This document shows positions 1 to 9,927 of a stretch of 64,000 bases of DNA, piece by piece; within the stretch, counting starts at the first letter, position 1, and every line of letters starts with the position of its first letter. The notes beneath the pieces were generated by a model, which was not told where the DNA came from, made no database searches, and saw nothing but the letters and a program-made list of their open reading frames with translations. A program made the position numbers and the translations under genes. The stretch covers positions 186,001 to 250,000 of the forward strand of contig NZ_JACICC010000002.1 in the NCBI RefSeq assembly GCF_014195635.1, in the 5' to 3' direction. Source of the stretch: Pseudochelatococcus contaminans (GTDB lineage Bacteria; Pseudomonadota; Alphaproteobacteria; Rhizobiales; Beijerinckiaceae).

Positions 1-118
1 CGCGTCACCTCTGCCAAACCACTGCGGCCGACATCATTCAACAAGGCTGATATGGCGAAAGCAGGTCCGATATTGCAAGTGCATTCTGTTTTCACAAGCG
101 CGTGCCCGGCGGCGCGTC
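1..118. other. Left-edge stretch downstream of ftsK
   Basis: The first bases of the window lie beyond the ftsK stop codon. I see no start-RBS-ORF combination and no clear hairpin with a T-run, so no feature is called here. Confidence 0.5.
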
Positions 119-3100
119 TCAGCCGTGATTGGCCTGATCGTCGCCGCCGACGAGAATTTCGCGCTTGCCGGCATGATTGGCCGCACCCACGATACCTTCC
201 AGTTCCATGCGTTCCATGATGGAGGCCGCGCGGTTGTAGCCGATCTGGAGACGGCGCTGGATATAGGACGTGGAGGCCTTCTTGTCACGCAGCACGATGG
301 CGATGGCTTGATCGTAAAGATCGTTGCCACCACCGGCGGAACCGTTGGCTGTGTTGTCGAACACCGCAGCGCCATCGCCTTCCGCAGCCGCTTCCTCATC
401 CGCCGTAACGGCCTCAAGATACTGCGGCCGCCCCTGCGTCTTGAGATGGGCGACGATCTTCTCCACCTCGTCGTCAGACACGAAGGGACCGTGAACGCGC
501 ACCACGCGCCCGCCGCCGGCCATGTAGAGCATGTCGCCCTGCCCGAGAAGCTGCTCCGCGCCCTGCTCACCCAGAATGGTGCGGCTGTCGATCTTCGACG
601 TGACCTGGAACGAGATGCGGGTGGGGAAGTTCGCCTTGATGGTGCCGGTGATCACGTCCACGGAGGGGCGCTGGGTGGCCAGAATGACGTGGATGCCCGC
701 CGCACGCGCCATCTGCGCCAGACGCTGGATGGTGCCTTCGATCTCCTTGCCCGCCACCATCATCAGGTCGGCCATTTCATCGACGACGATGACGATATAG
801 GGCAACGGATCGAGGTCCATGACCTCGTCCTCGTAAATCGCCTCGCCGGTATCGCGGTCGAAGCCGGTCTGGACCGTGCGGGTGATGACCTCGCCGCGGG
901 CCTTCGCCTCGCGCACGCGGGTGTTGAAACCGTCGATATTGCGCACCGACAGCTTGGACATCTTCTTGTAGCGATCCTCCATCTCGCGGACAGCCCACTT
1001 CAACGCCACAACCGCCTTCTTGGGGTCGGTCACGACCGGCGTCAGCAGGTGCGGAATGCCGTCATAGATGGACAGTTCGAGCATCTTGGGATCGACCATG
1101 ATGAGGCGGCACTCTTCCGGCTTCAGACGGTAGAGCAGCGACATGATCATGGTGTTGATGGCGACAGACTTACCCGAGCCGGTAGTGCCTGCGACAAGCA
1201 GATGCGGCATGCGCGCCAGATCCGCGATCACCGGCTCGCCGCCGATGGTTTTGCCAAGGCACAGCGCCAGCTTGAACTTGGAACGCTGGAACTCTTCTGC
1301 GGCCAGCAGCTCGCGCAGATACACCGTCTCGCGCTTTGCATTCGGCAACTCGACGCCGATGGCATTACGGCCGGGAACCACGGCAACGCGCGCCGAAACC
1401 GCGCTCATCGAACGGGCAATGTCATCCGCCAGCGAGATCACCCGCGAGGATTTCGTGCCCGGCGCAGGCTCAAGCTCGTAAAGCGTCACCACGGGGCCGG
1501 GGCGCACATGAATGATGTCGCCGCGCACGCCAAAGTCTTCGAGCGTGCTTTCCAGCAGCGCCGCGTTCTGCTCCAGAGCGTCCTCGGAAATGGTGTCACG
1601 GGGGCCACTCGGCAGCGCCAGCATGCCCAGCGGCGGCATTTCGTAATCCGACGTCGAACGCGGTGAGACCGGCACACGGCGCGTCGTGGTGGCCGAAGCG
1701 GATGCCGCGACCGGAGCCGCCGCTACGCTGGCGGGGCGCGCAGCCGCAACCGGCGCACGCACAGGCGCTGGAACAGGCGCAGGTATTTGCGCAGCTGCCG
1801 GCCGTGCAGGACGGGGCTGGTCCGGATCGTCATCGTTGGAAGGTGCCAGCGCGGGTGGGCGGCGCTTGTGGCGCATCAGAACCGGCGCGGCGTCCGGAAG
1901 CGGCATCGCCGGGGACGAAGCCTCGTAAACATCGTCATCAGCGAAAGCGTCGTCCTGGTCAGAGGAGCTGCCATAGGCTGCTTCGTCCGTCCAGCCGGCA
2001 TGATCGTCGTCCTCGGTCAGGCTGCCAAAGGCATCCGTCTCGCGACGATCCGCAGGCTGGTGATCGCCATCGTAATCGTCATATTCCTGATCGTAGCCAT
2101 CCTGATCCTGGATGCCATGATCCTGCCGGGCAGGCGCGCGCGGAGCTTCCGCATAGGTGTCGACGTAAGGCTCCGCCCCACCCGCGGCATAGGCATCGCC
2201 CGGCGCGAAATCGAGCGTATGATCGCCAGCCGGATATGTGTCAGCAAGGTGGCCGGTCGCGGGATAACCCTCTTCCGAAATACCAGCTTCAGGATTTTGC
2301 AGTCCGATTTCGTCATGAGCACCACGATTGCGGGCGGCCAGTTCACGGTCCGTGCTGCGCGTGAAGCGCACGTTGGGCGGCAACTGGAACGGCTTGCGCC
2401 ATGCGGGAACAGCAGTGTCTCCCCCTGCGGCTGCCATGGCGGCCGGTGCAACACTGACGAAATCCTCGATGGTGGACTGGTAGGATGCCGGTTCCTGCGG
2501 CTGAAGCTGCGCTACCGGCGGCATATGAATCTGAACCGGGCGTTCGCGCACGGGAGCGAAGGCCGCCACTTCCGGTGGAATCTCCGGCCGCGGCTGGACA
2601 GGCGCATCCATGCGGGGCGCGCCACGGGAAGGCGCAGCGCGAAGCGGGGCGCTGGCAACAGGCGCGGAGACGGAGGCGAACCCCTCATCCATGCCGTCAT
2701 CCATCACACCCGCGTCGAAAGACGGCTCGCGGGCGGTGCGCGGTGCGGCATATGTCTGCTCGTCGCGGGGCTTCTGGAAACGGCGCATGACGGAGGCCTT
2801 CAACACCATCAGGCCATGCACGACAGCGCCCAGCGAAACGATGCCCCAGCCGGGGCTATCCTTGTCGTCGGAACCTGCGAAGCGGTAATCGTCCTCATCA
2901 TCGTCAGCGAAATGCGACGGCTGCGCGGACAACCCGAGACCGGACGCCGCCGACAGCGCCAGAATGGCCGTAGCCGCATAGCATATACCGACGATGAGAC
3001 CGCCGATGCCGCCATCGCCGATGAGGCCCTTGCCGCCAAACAGCAGCGCGTCGCCCACGACGCCGCCGAGGCCGGACGGCAGCGGCCAGCGCTCGGTGCC

Positions 3101-3553
3101 GGGCAGCGCGCTCGCCACCGCTGACGCCGCAGCCGTACCCAGCACCCACAGCGCGAGCCGCAGGACGAGACGCGGCAGCGGCCGGCGGCCGATCAGCCGG
3201 ACGGCCCAAATGGCGCATGGAAGCAGCAGCGCCACGGTCCCGAGACCGAAGATCTGCATGGTGAGATCGGCAAAAATCGCACCCGGCGTGCCGAGCAGGT
3301 TGGCCACACGACCTTCCGTCGCATGGGTGAGACTGGGATCGGACACCGACCATGTCGCCAGCGCCAGCACGGCGGCGATGACCACGGCCAGCAACAGGAA
3401 GCCCGTCAACTCGACAGTGCGCTGCAGGAGGAAACGGCGCAGCGCATCCGGCATGTCATCGGTGGGGGACGTATTGCGTCGAATCGTTCGCATTGTTCGG
3501 CAGATCGGCTCGTTTGTTGAGGAAAGGCGAGGCGCGAAACCACGCCGCAACAT
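119..3553 (-). CDS. ftsK: DNA translocase FtsK
   Basis: This is the septum-anchored, ATP-driven DNA pump that moves the terminus region at division and activates XerCD recombination. The N-terminus holds several membrane segments (about residues 40-210). A long Pro/Ala/Asp-rich linker follows (about 210-640). The RecA-like motor has a Walker A motif GTTGSGKS near residue 788 and a Walker B-like [11 protein letters not shown] winged-helix gamma domain closes the protein ([20 protein letters not shown]). At 1144 residues it is long for the family because of the linker. Start codons at 3553, 3493 and 3454 are all possible and none has a strong ribosome binding site. A perfect CtrA-type box sits about 30 bp upstream of the longest start. 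Confidence 0.96.
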   Translation of the reverse strand: MLRRGFAPRLSSTNEPICRTMRTIRRNTSPTDDMPDALRRFLLQRTVELTGFLLLAVVIAAVLALATWSVSDPSLTHATEGRVANLLGTPGAIFADLTMQIFGLGTVALLLPCAIWAVRLIGRRPLPRLVLRLALWVLGTAAASAVASALPGTERWPLPSGLGGVVGDALLFGGKGLIGDGGIGGLIVGICYAATAILALSAASGLGLSAQPSHFADDDEDDYRFAGSDDKDSPGWGIVSLGAVVHGLMVLKASVMRRFQKPRDEQTYAAPRTAREPSFDAGVMDDGMDEGFASVSAPVASAPLRAAPSRGAPRMDAPVQPRPEIPPEVAAFAPVRERPVQIHMPPVAQLQPQEPASYQSTIEDFVSVAPAAMAAAGGDTAVPAWRKPFQLPPNVRFTRSTDRELAARNRGAHDEIGLQNPEAGISEEGYPATGHLADTYPAGDHTLDFAPGDAYAAGGAEPYVDTYAEAPRAPARQDHGIQDQDGYDQEYDDYDGDHQPADRRETDAFGSLTEDDDHAGWTDEAAYGSSSDQDDAFADDDVYEASSPAMPLPDAAPVLMRHKRRPPALAPSNDDDPDQPRPARPAAAQIPAPVPAPVRAPVAAARPASVAAAPVAASASATTTRRVPVSPRSTSDYEMPPLGMLALPSGPRDTISEDALEQNAALLESTLEDFGVRGDIIHVRPGPVVTLYELEPAPGTKSSRVISLADDIARSMSAVSARVAVVPGRNAIGVELPNAKRETVYLRELLAAEEFQRSKFKLALCLGKTIGGEPVIADLARMPHLLVAGTTGSGKSVAINTMIMSLLYRLKPEECRLIMVDPKMLELSIYDGIPHLLTPVVTDPKKAVVALKWAVREMEDRYKKMSKLSVRNIDGFNTRVREAKARGEVITRTVQTGFDRDTGEAIYEDEVMDLDPLPYIVIVVDEMADLMMVAGKEIEGTIQRLAQMARAAGIHVILATQRPSVDVITGTIKANFPTRISFQVTSKIDSRTILGEQGAEQLLGQGDMLYMAGGGRVVRVHGPFVSDDEVEKIVAHLKTQGRPQYLEAVTADEEAAAEGDGAAVFDNTANGSAGGGNDLYDQAIAIVLRDKKASTSYIQRRLQIGYNRAASIMERMELEGIVGAANHAGKREILVGGDDQANHG

Positions 3554-3581
3554 GATTCGCCGTACATTACGGGCTGCCCGG

Positions 3582-3597
3582 TTAAGCCTGGATTAAC
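3582..3597 (-). promoter_or_regulatory. CtrA-type binding site upstream of ftsK
   Basis: The sequence reads TTAA, seven bases, TTAAC, which is the full consensus of the alphaproteobacterial cell-cycle regulator CtrA. It lies between ftsK and the end of the next minus-strand gene, so ftsK is the only obvious target. The match is seen directly; binding is inferred. Confidence 0.55.
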
Positions 3598-3656
3598 TCA
3601 ACCGCGACTTCACGGTTTGCACACCCTGCTCTTCCCCCAAAAAACAGACTGATCCG

Positions 3657-4928
3657 TCATTTTTGTGAAATATTTGCGGCATTATCCGCAACATATCGAC
3701 GTTTCCGGCGGATGTCCGGCAAAAATATCGTCAACAATCCGATAGCGGGCAGGAAAGAGCAGAGCTGATAGACAAAGACGATGCCCTGACTGTCCGCAAC
3801 CGCGCCAAGAACCGCCGCGCCCAGTCCGCCGAGGCCGAACGCCAGCCCAAAGAACAGGCCGGAGATCATCCCCACTTTTCCCGGCACCAGTTCCTGCGCG
3901 AACACCACGATGGCCGGGAACGACGATGACATGATGCCGCCGATCAGCACTGACAGCACGGCGGTCCAGAACAGATCCACGAACGGCAGCATCAGCGAGA
4001 ACGGCAGCGCGCCCAGAACCGACCACCACAGCACTGCCTTGCGGCCGAAACGGTCGCCGATCGGCCCGCCGATGACGGTTCCCGCTGCCGCCGCGCCAAG
4101 GAAGAGGAACAGGAAAAGCTGCGCGTCCTGCACCGACACGCCAAAAGTGTCGATGAGGTAGAACATGTAATAGCTGGAAATGCTGGCCATGTAGACGTTC
4201 TTGGAGAACGTCAGCAGGCAGAGCACGATAATGCCGATCTGCACCGTGCGGCGCGGCAGGCCATGGTCCTGCACGGATACAACCCTGCTGGCATTTGCCC
4301 GGCGATAGCGGCTGTACCACGCGCTCACGCGCGACAGGATCACCATGGCAAGCAACGCCGCGAGCGAGAACCACGCCACACTCCCCTGCCCGCGCGGCAA
4401 CACGACGAAGGCGGCCAGAAGCGGCCCGATGGCGGTGCCGAAATTGCCGCCAACCTGAAACAACGACTGCGACAGGCCATGACGCCCGCCGGCGGCCAGA
4501 CGCGCCACGCGAGAGGCCTCCGGGTGGAATACCGACGAACCGATGCCGATCAAACAGGCCGCGACCACGAGCACGGTATAATCATGTGCCGCGGCCAGAA
4601 GCAGCAGGCCGAAAAACGTGAATGCCATCCCGAGCGGCAGCGAATACGGCATCGGGCGGCGATCCGTGACCGCGCCGACCAGCGGTTGCAACAACGAGGC
4701 GGTAAACTGGAATGCCAGCGTGAGCATCCCGATCTGCAGAAAGTCGAGGCTGTATTCCTCTTTGAAGATAGGATACATCGACGTGAACAGCGCCTGCATG
4801 ATGTCATTCAGCATGTGGCAGAAGCTGATCGCGGCGATGATCATGAAGGCAGTCGTCTCTGCCCCCGGCGCACCCGCCACGCTGGGCGGCGCGGCCTCCC
4901 CGGAACGTTCGTCGATCTTGATGGACAC
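3657..4928 (-). CDS. fsr: MFS transporter, fosmidomycin resistance (Fsr) type
   Basis: A 423-residue, 12-segment major facilitator protein of the inner membrane. The sequence resembles E. coli Fsr in the blocks FHPEASRVARLAAGGRHGLSQ and SLFQVGGNFGTAIGPLLAAF, and in the first-helix segment around CHMLNDIMQALFTSMYPIFK. Fsr exports fosmidomycin, but the natural substrate of homologues is usually unknown, so the symbol reflects family only. The start is GTG with GGAGGA about nine bases upstream. It stands alone, about 100 bp upstream of ftsK on the same strand, and the CtrA-like box lies between them. Confidence 0.85.
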   Translation of the reverse strand: MSIKIDERSGEAAPPSVAGAPGAETTAFMIIAAISFCHMLNDIMQALFTSMYPIFKEEYSLDFLQIGMLTLAFQFTASLLQPLVGAVTDRRPMPYSLPLGMAFTFFGLLLLAAAHDYTVLVVAACLIGIGSSVFHPEASRVARLAAGGRHGLSQSLFQVGGNFGTAIGPLLAAFVVLPRGQGSVAWFSLAALLAMVILSRVSAWYSRYRRANASRVVSVQDHGLPRRTVQIGIIVLCLLTFSKNVYMASISSYYMFYLIDTFGVSVQDAQLFLFLFLGAAAAGTVIGGPIGDRFGRKAVLWWSVLGALPFSLMLPFVDLFWTAVLSVLIGGIMSSSFPAIVVFAQELVPGKVGMISGLFFGLAFGLGGLGAAVLGAVADSQGIVFVYQLCSFLPAIGLLTIFLPDIRRKRRYVADNAANISQK

Positions 4929-5196
4929 CTTGGTTTTCCTCCAGCCACGAAAGCGTATTATCGTGCTGCGTTATCCGGAAGCGCCCCACCGTCCGCAGCA
5001 TTGAATATGTCTAGCATGCAGCTTCGATTTGCCGTCCGCACCGCGTGCATGGCTGGTGTCTCCGGGGCACATATCCGGCAGATGAGGACGGCAGCGATGA
5101 AAGACTGGAGCACCCTGGAGATTGCGAGCACGCGACCCGGAGACCCTCACGGCGGAGGATGCGGGTTGAACGCCGGGTGATTTGGTCGTATACATT
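4929..5196. other. Divergent intergenic region, fsr / zinc receptor
   Basis: The gap between the two divergent genes contains no convincing ORF of its own. Short ORFs on both strands lack ribosome binding sites and resemble nothing. Its right end carries an AT-rich block with a Zur-like site, annotated separately. Confidence 0.5.
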
Positions 5197-5213
5197 ATGT
5201 TATATCGTTTCAT
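5197..5213 (+). promoter_or_regulatory. Zur-like operator
   Basis: The left half ATGTTATA matches the Zur operator half-site of alphaproteobacteria exactly. The right half CGTTTCAT keeps only about half of the expected bases. The site lies 44 bp before the start of the zinc receptor gene, in a local AT-rich patch typical of a promoter. Zinc-dependent repression is therefore inferred. Confidence 0.5.
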
Positions 5214-5257
5214 ATTTGAGCACGCCCATGTCGGGCAATGTTTCGAGGAGCTGATCC

Positions 5258-6223
5258 ATGTTTGACAGACGGTCACTGCTGGCGGCGGCTGCAAGCTTCT
5301 GGCTTGCTGCCGGATATTCAGCCGGCGCACACGCGCAGGATGCCAAAGCCGAAGCCCCCATCGAGGCGGTGGCGAGCTTTTCCATCATCGGCGATATCGT
5401 GCAGGAAATCGGCGGCGACCGGGTGAAGGTCATCACGCTTGTCGGCCCCGACAGTGACGCCCATGTTTTCGAGCCGACCCCCGCCGACGTTAAGAAGCTT
5501 GGCTCTGCCGCCGTCCTGTTCGAGAACGGCCTTGCGTTCGAAACCTGGCTGGATCGTCTGGTGCAGGCATCCGGCTTCTCCGGTCCGCGTGTCGTGCTTT
5601 CGGAGGGCGTGAAGGCACGCAAGGCCGACGAGCACGAGCACGGGCATGAAGGCCACGCGCATGGGGAAGACGGCCACCATCACCACGGCGAATATGATCC
5701 CCACGCCTGGCAGAATGTCGGCAACGTCATCATTTATGCCCGCAACGCGGCTTCCGCGCTCGAAAAGATCGATCCGGAGCATGCAGCCTACTACCGTGAC
5801 CGCGCCACCGCTTATGTCGGCAAACTCGAAGTGCTCGACGCAAAGCTGAAAGAGAAGTTCGCCGCGGTTCCGGAGAACAAGCGCAAGGTCGTGACGTCAC
5901 ACCACGCCTTTGGCTATTTCGGCGACGCTTATGGGCTGACGTTCCTTGCACCCGAAGGTGTCAGCACGGAAGCGGAAGCTTCGGCCGCGGACGTTGCCCG
6001 CATCGTCGACCAGATTCGCAAGGAAGGCATCAGCGCCGTATTCGTGGAGAACATCTCCAGCGACAAGCTGATCCGTCAGATCGCCTCCGAGACCGGGGCG
6101 AAGGTCGGCGGCGACCTTTATTCGGACGCGCTTGCAAAGCCGGGCCAGCCTGCCTCGACCTATATCGGGCTGATCGAATGGAACGCCGACCAGATCGGCC
6201 GCGCACTGACGCCAGCACCCTGA
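5258..6223 (+). CDS. znuA: Zinc ABC transporter substrate-binding protein (ZnuA family)
   Basis: A 321-residue periplasmic receptor for zinc, of the cluster A-I (ZnuA/TroA) family. A signal peptide with a twin arginine and Ala-rich core precedes an AHA-type cleavage site near residue 26. A His-rich loop around residues 125-148 (alternating H, E and G) and downstream PHAW, HHAFGYF and EN motifs supply metal ligands. GAGGAG precedes the ATG by about nine bases. No ATPase or permease gene is adjacent, so the receptor must work with a transporter encoded elsewhere. The Zur-like site upstream supports zinc over manganese. Confidence 0.9.
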   Translation: MFDRRSLLAAAASFWLAAGYSAGAHAQDAKAEAPIEAVASFSIIGDIVQEIGGDRVKVITLVGPDSDAHVFEPTPADVKKLGSAAVLFENGLAFETWLDRLVQASGFSGPRVVLSEGVKARKADEHEHGHEGHAHGEDGHHHHGEYDPHAWQNVGNVIIYARNAASALEKIDPEHAAYYRDRATAYVGKLEVLDAKLKEKFAAVPENKRKVVTSHHAFGYFGDAYGLTFLAPEGVSTEAEASAADVARIVDQIRKEGISAVFVENISSDKLIRQIASETGAKVGGDLYSDALAKPGQPASTYIGLIEWNADQIGRALTPAP

Positions 6224-6254
6224 CATCGTCGCTTTTCCACAGCGAAACACCGAG

Positions 6255-6280
6255 GGGGGCCGTCCAACGGCCCCCTTTTT
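6255..6280 (+). terminator. Rho-independent terminator of znuA
   Basis: A perfect nine-base-pair stem (GGGGGCCGT with ACGGCCCCC) and a three-base loop are followed directly by TTTTT, 31 bp past the stop codon of the zinc receptor. Confidence 0.9.
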
Positions 6281-6643
6281 CTTGAACGGCTCAGCACGGT
6301 CATGGCAGGGACATTTATGTCGCACTTGCCAGAAATGACTGCAAATCAAATGAGATATCAATTTTTTGTTAAATGACCGAAGCATTCCGATGGTCATAAT
6401 CGCCCGAAAATCACCCTCGGCGATCACGAAATCGGCATGATCGCCGGTTATCGGGTGCAACAGGCCAGCCAGTCCACGACACAGGAAGGAGCGACGAATG
6501 CCAATCATTGCACAGGCTGTGTGATTAGTCGCTTGCGCCCCTGCCCTTGCGTCTGTTATCCGAATTGAACCGCGATGAATGACTTTCCGGTAAGGATCGG
6601 CATTCTCCCTCCCCAAAACTTCAAACGGCGCCGCGAATAACCA
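6281..6643. other. Leader region of the mrp operon
   Basis: About 360 bp separate the znuA terminator from mrpA. An overlapping minus-strand ORF exists but has no recognisable product and reads into znuA antisense. I see no structured RNA I can name. The promoter of the Mrp operon should lie here. Confidence 0.4.
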
Positions 6644-9583
6644 ATGTGGGATGAAGCGCGACTCTTTTTGCTGATCTGCCTTCCCTTCCTGGGAAGCGTT
6701 GTCGTCGCATCCTTGCCCCGCGACGCGCGTGACGCTGCATGCCTGCTGACCGGCCTCGTGGCCCTCACCTGCACACTGGTCATCGCGTCGTTCTATTCAA
6801 CGATGAGCGAAGGAACCGTCGTCAGCACCACCATCGAGTGGCTTCCGACGATTGGCCTCAACTTCATCCTGCGGCTGGATGGTTTTGCCTGGATCATGGC
6901 AGGCCTTGTCGGGCTTATCGGCTTCCTGGTCGTCGTCTATGCCCGGTATTATATGTCGCCGGAAGATCCGGTGCCGCGCTTCTTCTCGTTCTTTCTGTCA
7001 TTTTTCGGGGCAATGCTGGGTGTCGTGCTGTCCGGCAACCTCATTCAGATGGTTTTCTTCTGGGAACTGACCAGCCTGTTCTCGTTCCTGCTCATCGGAT
7101 ACTGGAGCCATAACCCCGGCGCGCGTGAAGGTGCACGCATGGCGCTGACGGTGACGGGCATCGGCGGGCTCTGCCTGCTGGCGGGCGTGCTGATCCTTGG
7201 CCATATCGTCGGCAGCTACGATCTCGACAAGGTGCTTGCGGCTGGCGACAAAATCCGCTCCGACAGCCTTTACCGGCCGGCGCTGGTGCTGATCCTGCTC
7301 GGCGCGCTGACCAAGAGCGCGCAGTTCCCGTTCCATTTCTGGCTGCCACACGCCATGGCCGCGCCCACTCCGGTATCGGCATATCTGCATTCCGCCACCA
7401 TGGTAAAGGTGGGTGTGTTCCTCATGGCGCGCCTCTGGCCTGTGCTGGCCGGCACGGAGCCGTGGTTCTGGATCGTCGGCGGCGCGGGCGTGTGTACGCT
7501 GCTGCTCGGTGCCTACATCGCCATTTTCCAGCAGGATCTGAAGGGGCTGCTGGCTTATTCCACCATCAGCCATCTCGGGCTCATCACGCTGATGCTTGGC
7601 CTCGGCAGCCCGCTCGGTGTCGTCGCGGCGGTGTTTCATCTGCTCAACCATGCCATCTTCAAGGCGTCGCTGTTCATGGCCGCCGGCATCATCGACCATG
7701 AAACAGGCAGTCGAGACCTGCGCCGCCTCAGCGGGTTGATACGCTATATGCCCATCACGGCGACGCTTGCGATGGTTGCAGGCGCCGCCATGGCCGGCGT
7801 GCCGCTGCTCAACGGCTTCCTGTCGAAGGAAATGTTCTTCGCCGAAACCATTGTCGAGCACGTCGATTCGGTATTCGACGAAGCGCTGCCGTTCCTGGCC
7901 GTGGTGGCCAGCATGTTCTCGGTTGCCTATTCGCTGCGCTTCATTCTCGGCGTTTTCTTCGGCCCGCCACCTGTGGGGTTGCCGCGCAAGCCGCACGAGC
8001 CGCCGCACTGGATGCGCTTCCCGATGGAATTTCTGGTGCTGCTGTGCCTGCTGATCGGTATCTTCCCGACATTCACCATCGGGCCGATCCTGCACATCGG
8101 CGTGTCGGCCATCCTCGGCGACAGACTGCCTTACTACAGCCTCGCCATCTGGCACGGGTTCAACTACCCGCTGCTGATGAGCATCATCGCCATGATCGGC
8201 GGCATCCTCGTCTACCTGCTGCTGCGCGGCTATCTGGCGCAGGGCGAGGAAGGCCCTCCCCTGCTTCGCGGGCTGAAGGGGCAGCGCATTTTCGAACGCA
8301 TCATGGTAACGGTGTCGTGGAAGTGGGCGCGCCAGCTCGAAGCGCTGTTCGGCACCCGGCGGCTCCAGCCACAGTTGCGACTGCTGGTCTTCATGGCGCT
8401 GGCGGCTGCGACGTTGACGCTCTATTTCGACGGTTTCGGGCCGCTATGGCTGTCGTTTGCGGGGCTGGACCTGCACGGCTTCGATACCGCTTTCGCGCTG
8501 ATGTGGCTGGTTGGCATCTGCTGCGCGGTCGGCGCGGCATCGGAGGCCAAGTATCACCGGCTGGCCGCCCTTGCCATGTTGGGCGGCGCAGGCCTTGCCA
8601 CCTGCATCACCTTCGTCTGGCTGTCCGCCCCCGATCTGGCGCTGACGCAGCTTCTGGTCGAGATCGTCACCACTGTCCTGCTGCTGCTCGGCCTGCGCTG
8701 GATGCCCAAGCGTATCAAGGAAGTGGATGCGCTGACGCCGGTTCCGCTCAACGTTCGCGCCCGTCGCGCCTGGGATCTCGTGGTGGCCATTGCCGCCGGC
8801 ACCGGCATCGCGATGCTGTCATACGCCGTCATGACGCAGCCGATGCCCGATTCCATCTCCAGCTTCTTCCTGGAGCGCGCCTATAGCGAGGGCGGCGGCA
8901 CCAATGTCGTCAACGTCATTCTGGTCGATTTCCGCGGCTTCGATACGCTGGGCGAAATCACGGTTCTGGCCATCGTCGCGCTGACGGTGTTCGCCCTCCT
9001 GCGGCGTTTCCGCCCTGCGCCGGAGAGCATGGCGATGCCGGAGCAGCAGCAGCTCCAGATCGCTTATGACGATGCCCACCCGGATCGCAACGTCGGCCAG
9101 ACGGTTGCCGAATACATGGCGATTCCGCGGCTCATCATGTTGTGGCTGTTCCCGGTCATCGCCGTCGTTGCGGTTTACCTGCTGATGCGCGGGCATGATC
9201 TGCCCGGCGGCGGGTTTGCGGCAGGCGTTGCCATGTCGATCTCGTTCATCCTGCAATACATGGCGAGCGACACACGCTGGGTTGAGGACAGGTTGCGCAT
9301 TCTTCCCGTGCGCTGGATGGGCATCGGCCTGCTGGCCGCAACCTGCACGGGCCTTGGAGCGTGGCTGTTCGACTATCCGTTCCTGACATCGCACTTCCAG
9401 TATCTGGAACTGCCGGTGCTCGGAAAAATCCCGATGGCAAGCGCCTTGCTGTTCGACCTGGGCGTGTATTCGCTGGTTGTCGGCGCGACGGTGCTGATGC
9501 TGATCGCCATCGCCCACCAGTCGATCCGCACGCCGAAGCTGCCGCGCAAGAAACTCGCGGCCAGCACCACGGGAGGCCAGTGA
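6644..9583 (+). CDS. mrpA: Na+(K+)/H+ antiporter subunit MrpA-MrpB fusion
   Basis: This 979-residue membrane protein is the large subunit of the multi-subunit Mrp (Mnh/Pha) antiporter, which exchanges protons for sodium or potassium. The N-terminal two thirds is the NuoL-like proton-channel domain, with an SFLLIGYW block and the lysine- and histidine-containing helices around ALTKSAQFPFHFWLPHAM. A MrpA C-terminal domain follows. Residues of about 830-960 (LMRGHDLPGGGFAAGVAMS) are a complete MrpB domain, so A and B are one polypeptide, as in rhizobial PhaAB. No clear Shine-Dalgarno sequence precedes the ATG. The stop overlaps the mrpC start (TGATG). Confidence 0.95.
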   Translation: MWDEARLFLLICLPFLGSVVVASLPRDARDAACLLTGLVALTCTLVIASFYSTMSEGTVVSTTIEWLPTIGLNFILRLDGFAWIMAGLVGLIGFLVVVYARYYMSPEDPVPRFFSFFLSFFGAMLGVVLSGNLIQMVFFWELTSLFSFLLIGYWSHNPGAREGARMALTVTGIGGLCLLAGVLILGHIVGSYDLDKVLAAGDKIRSDSLYRPALVLILLGALTKSAQFPFHFWLPHAMAAPTPVSAYLHSATMVKVGVFLMARLWPVLAGTEPWFWIVGGAGVCTLLLGAYIAIFQQDLKGLLAYSTISHLGLITLMLGLGSPLGVVAAVFHLLNHAIFKASLFMAAGIIDHETGSRDLRRLSGLIRYMPITATLAMVAGAAMAGVPLLNGFLSKEMFFAETIVEHVDSVFDEALPFLAVVASMFSVAYSLRFILGVFFGPPPVGLPRKPHEPPHWMRFPMEFLVLLCLLIGIFPTFTIGPILHIGVSAILGDRLPYYSLAIWHGFNYPLLMSIIAMIGGILVYLLLRGYLAQGEEGPPLLRGLKGQRIFERIMVTVSWKWARQLEALFGTRRLQPQLRLLVFMALAAATLTLYFDGFGPLWLSFAGLDLHGFDTAFALMWLVGICCAVGAASEAKYHRLAALAMLGGAGLATCITFVWLSAPDLALTQLLVEIVTTVLLLLGLRWMPKRIKEVDALTPVPLNVRARRAWDLVVAIAAGTGIAMLSYAVMTQPMPDSISSFFLERAYSEGGGTNVVNVILVDFRGFDTLGEITVLAIVALTVFALLRRFRPAPESMAMPEQQQLQIAYDDAHPDRNVGQTVAEYMAIPRLIMLWLFPVIAVVAVYLLMRGHDLPGGGFAAGVAMSISFILQYMASDTRWVEDRLRILPVRWMGIGLLAATCTGLGAWLFDYPFLTSHFQYLELPVLGKIPMASALLFDLGVYSLVVGATVLMLIAIAHQSIRTPKLPRKKLAASTTGGQ

Positions 9584-9927
9584 TGGAAATCATCATCGCA
9601 GTCGCCATCGGTGTGCTGACGGGGTCCGGCCTCTGGCTGCTGCTGCGCCCGCGTACATTTCAGGTCATCATCGGGCTGGCATTGATATCCTATGCGACGA
9701 ACCTGTTCATCTTCGGCATGGGGCGCCTGCGCTCCAACGCACCGCCCATTCTCGAACCAGGCGGGTCGAGCGATCTGGCCACGCTGGCCGATCCGCTGCC
9801 TCAGGCGCTCGTGCTCACAGCCATCGTTATCAGCTTCGCCATGACCGCGCTTTTCCTTGTGGTGCTGCTCGCTTCGCGCGGGCTGACCGGCACTGATCAT
9901 GTCGATGGCCGGGAGACCGACCTCTGA
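9583..9927 (+). CDS. mrpC: Na+(K+)/H+ antiporter subunit MrpC
   Basis: A 114-residue NuoK-like subunit with three membrane helices. The core SGLWLLLRPRTFQVIIGLA, the conserved Asn in YATNLFIF, and the ADPLPQALVLTAIVISFA segment identify it. An in-frame longer reading upstream runs into mrpA; the ATG that overlaps the mrpA stop is chosen. Its stop overlaps the next start in the same TGATG manner, which implies translational coupling. Confidence 0.94.
   Translation: MEIIIAVAIGVLTGSGLWLLLRPRTFQVIIGLALISYATNLFIFGMGRLRSNAPPILEPGGSSDLATLADPLPQALVLTAIVISFAMTALFLVVLLASRGLTGTDHVDGRETDL

Noticed and set aside
125-1666. 513-codon plus-strand ORF antisense to ftsK
   Set aside because: It has Arg/His-rich low-information sequence without any domain and lies fully opposite a certain gene; long antisense ORFs are common in GC-rich DNA.
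5897-6616. 239-codon minus-strand ORF over znuA end and the following gap
   Set aside because: It overlaps znuA in antisense, crosses the znuA terminator and shows no domain.
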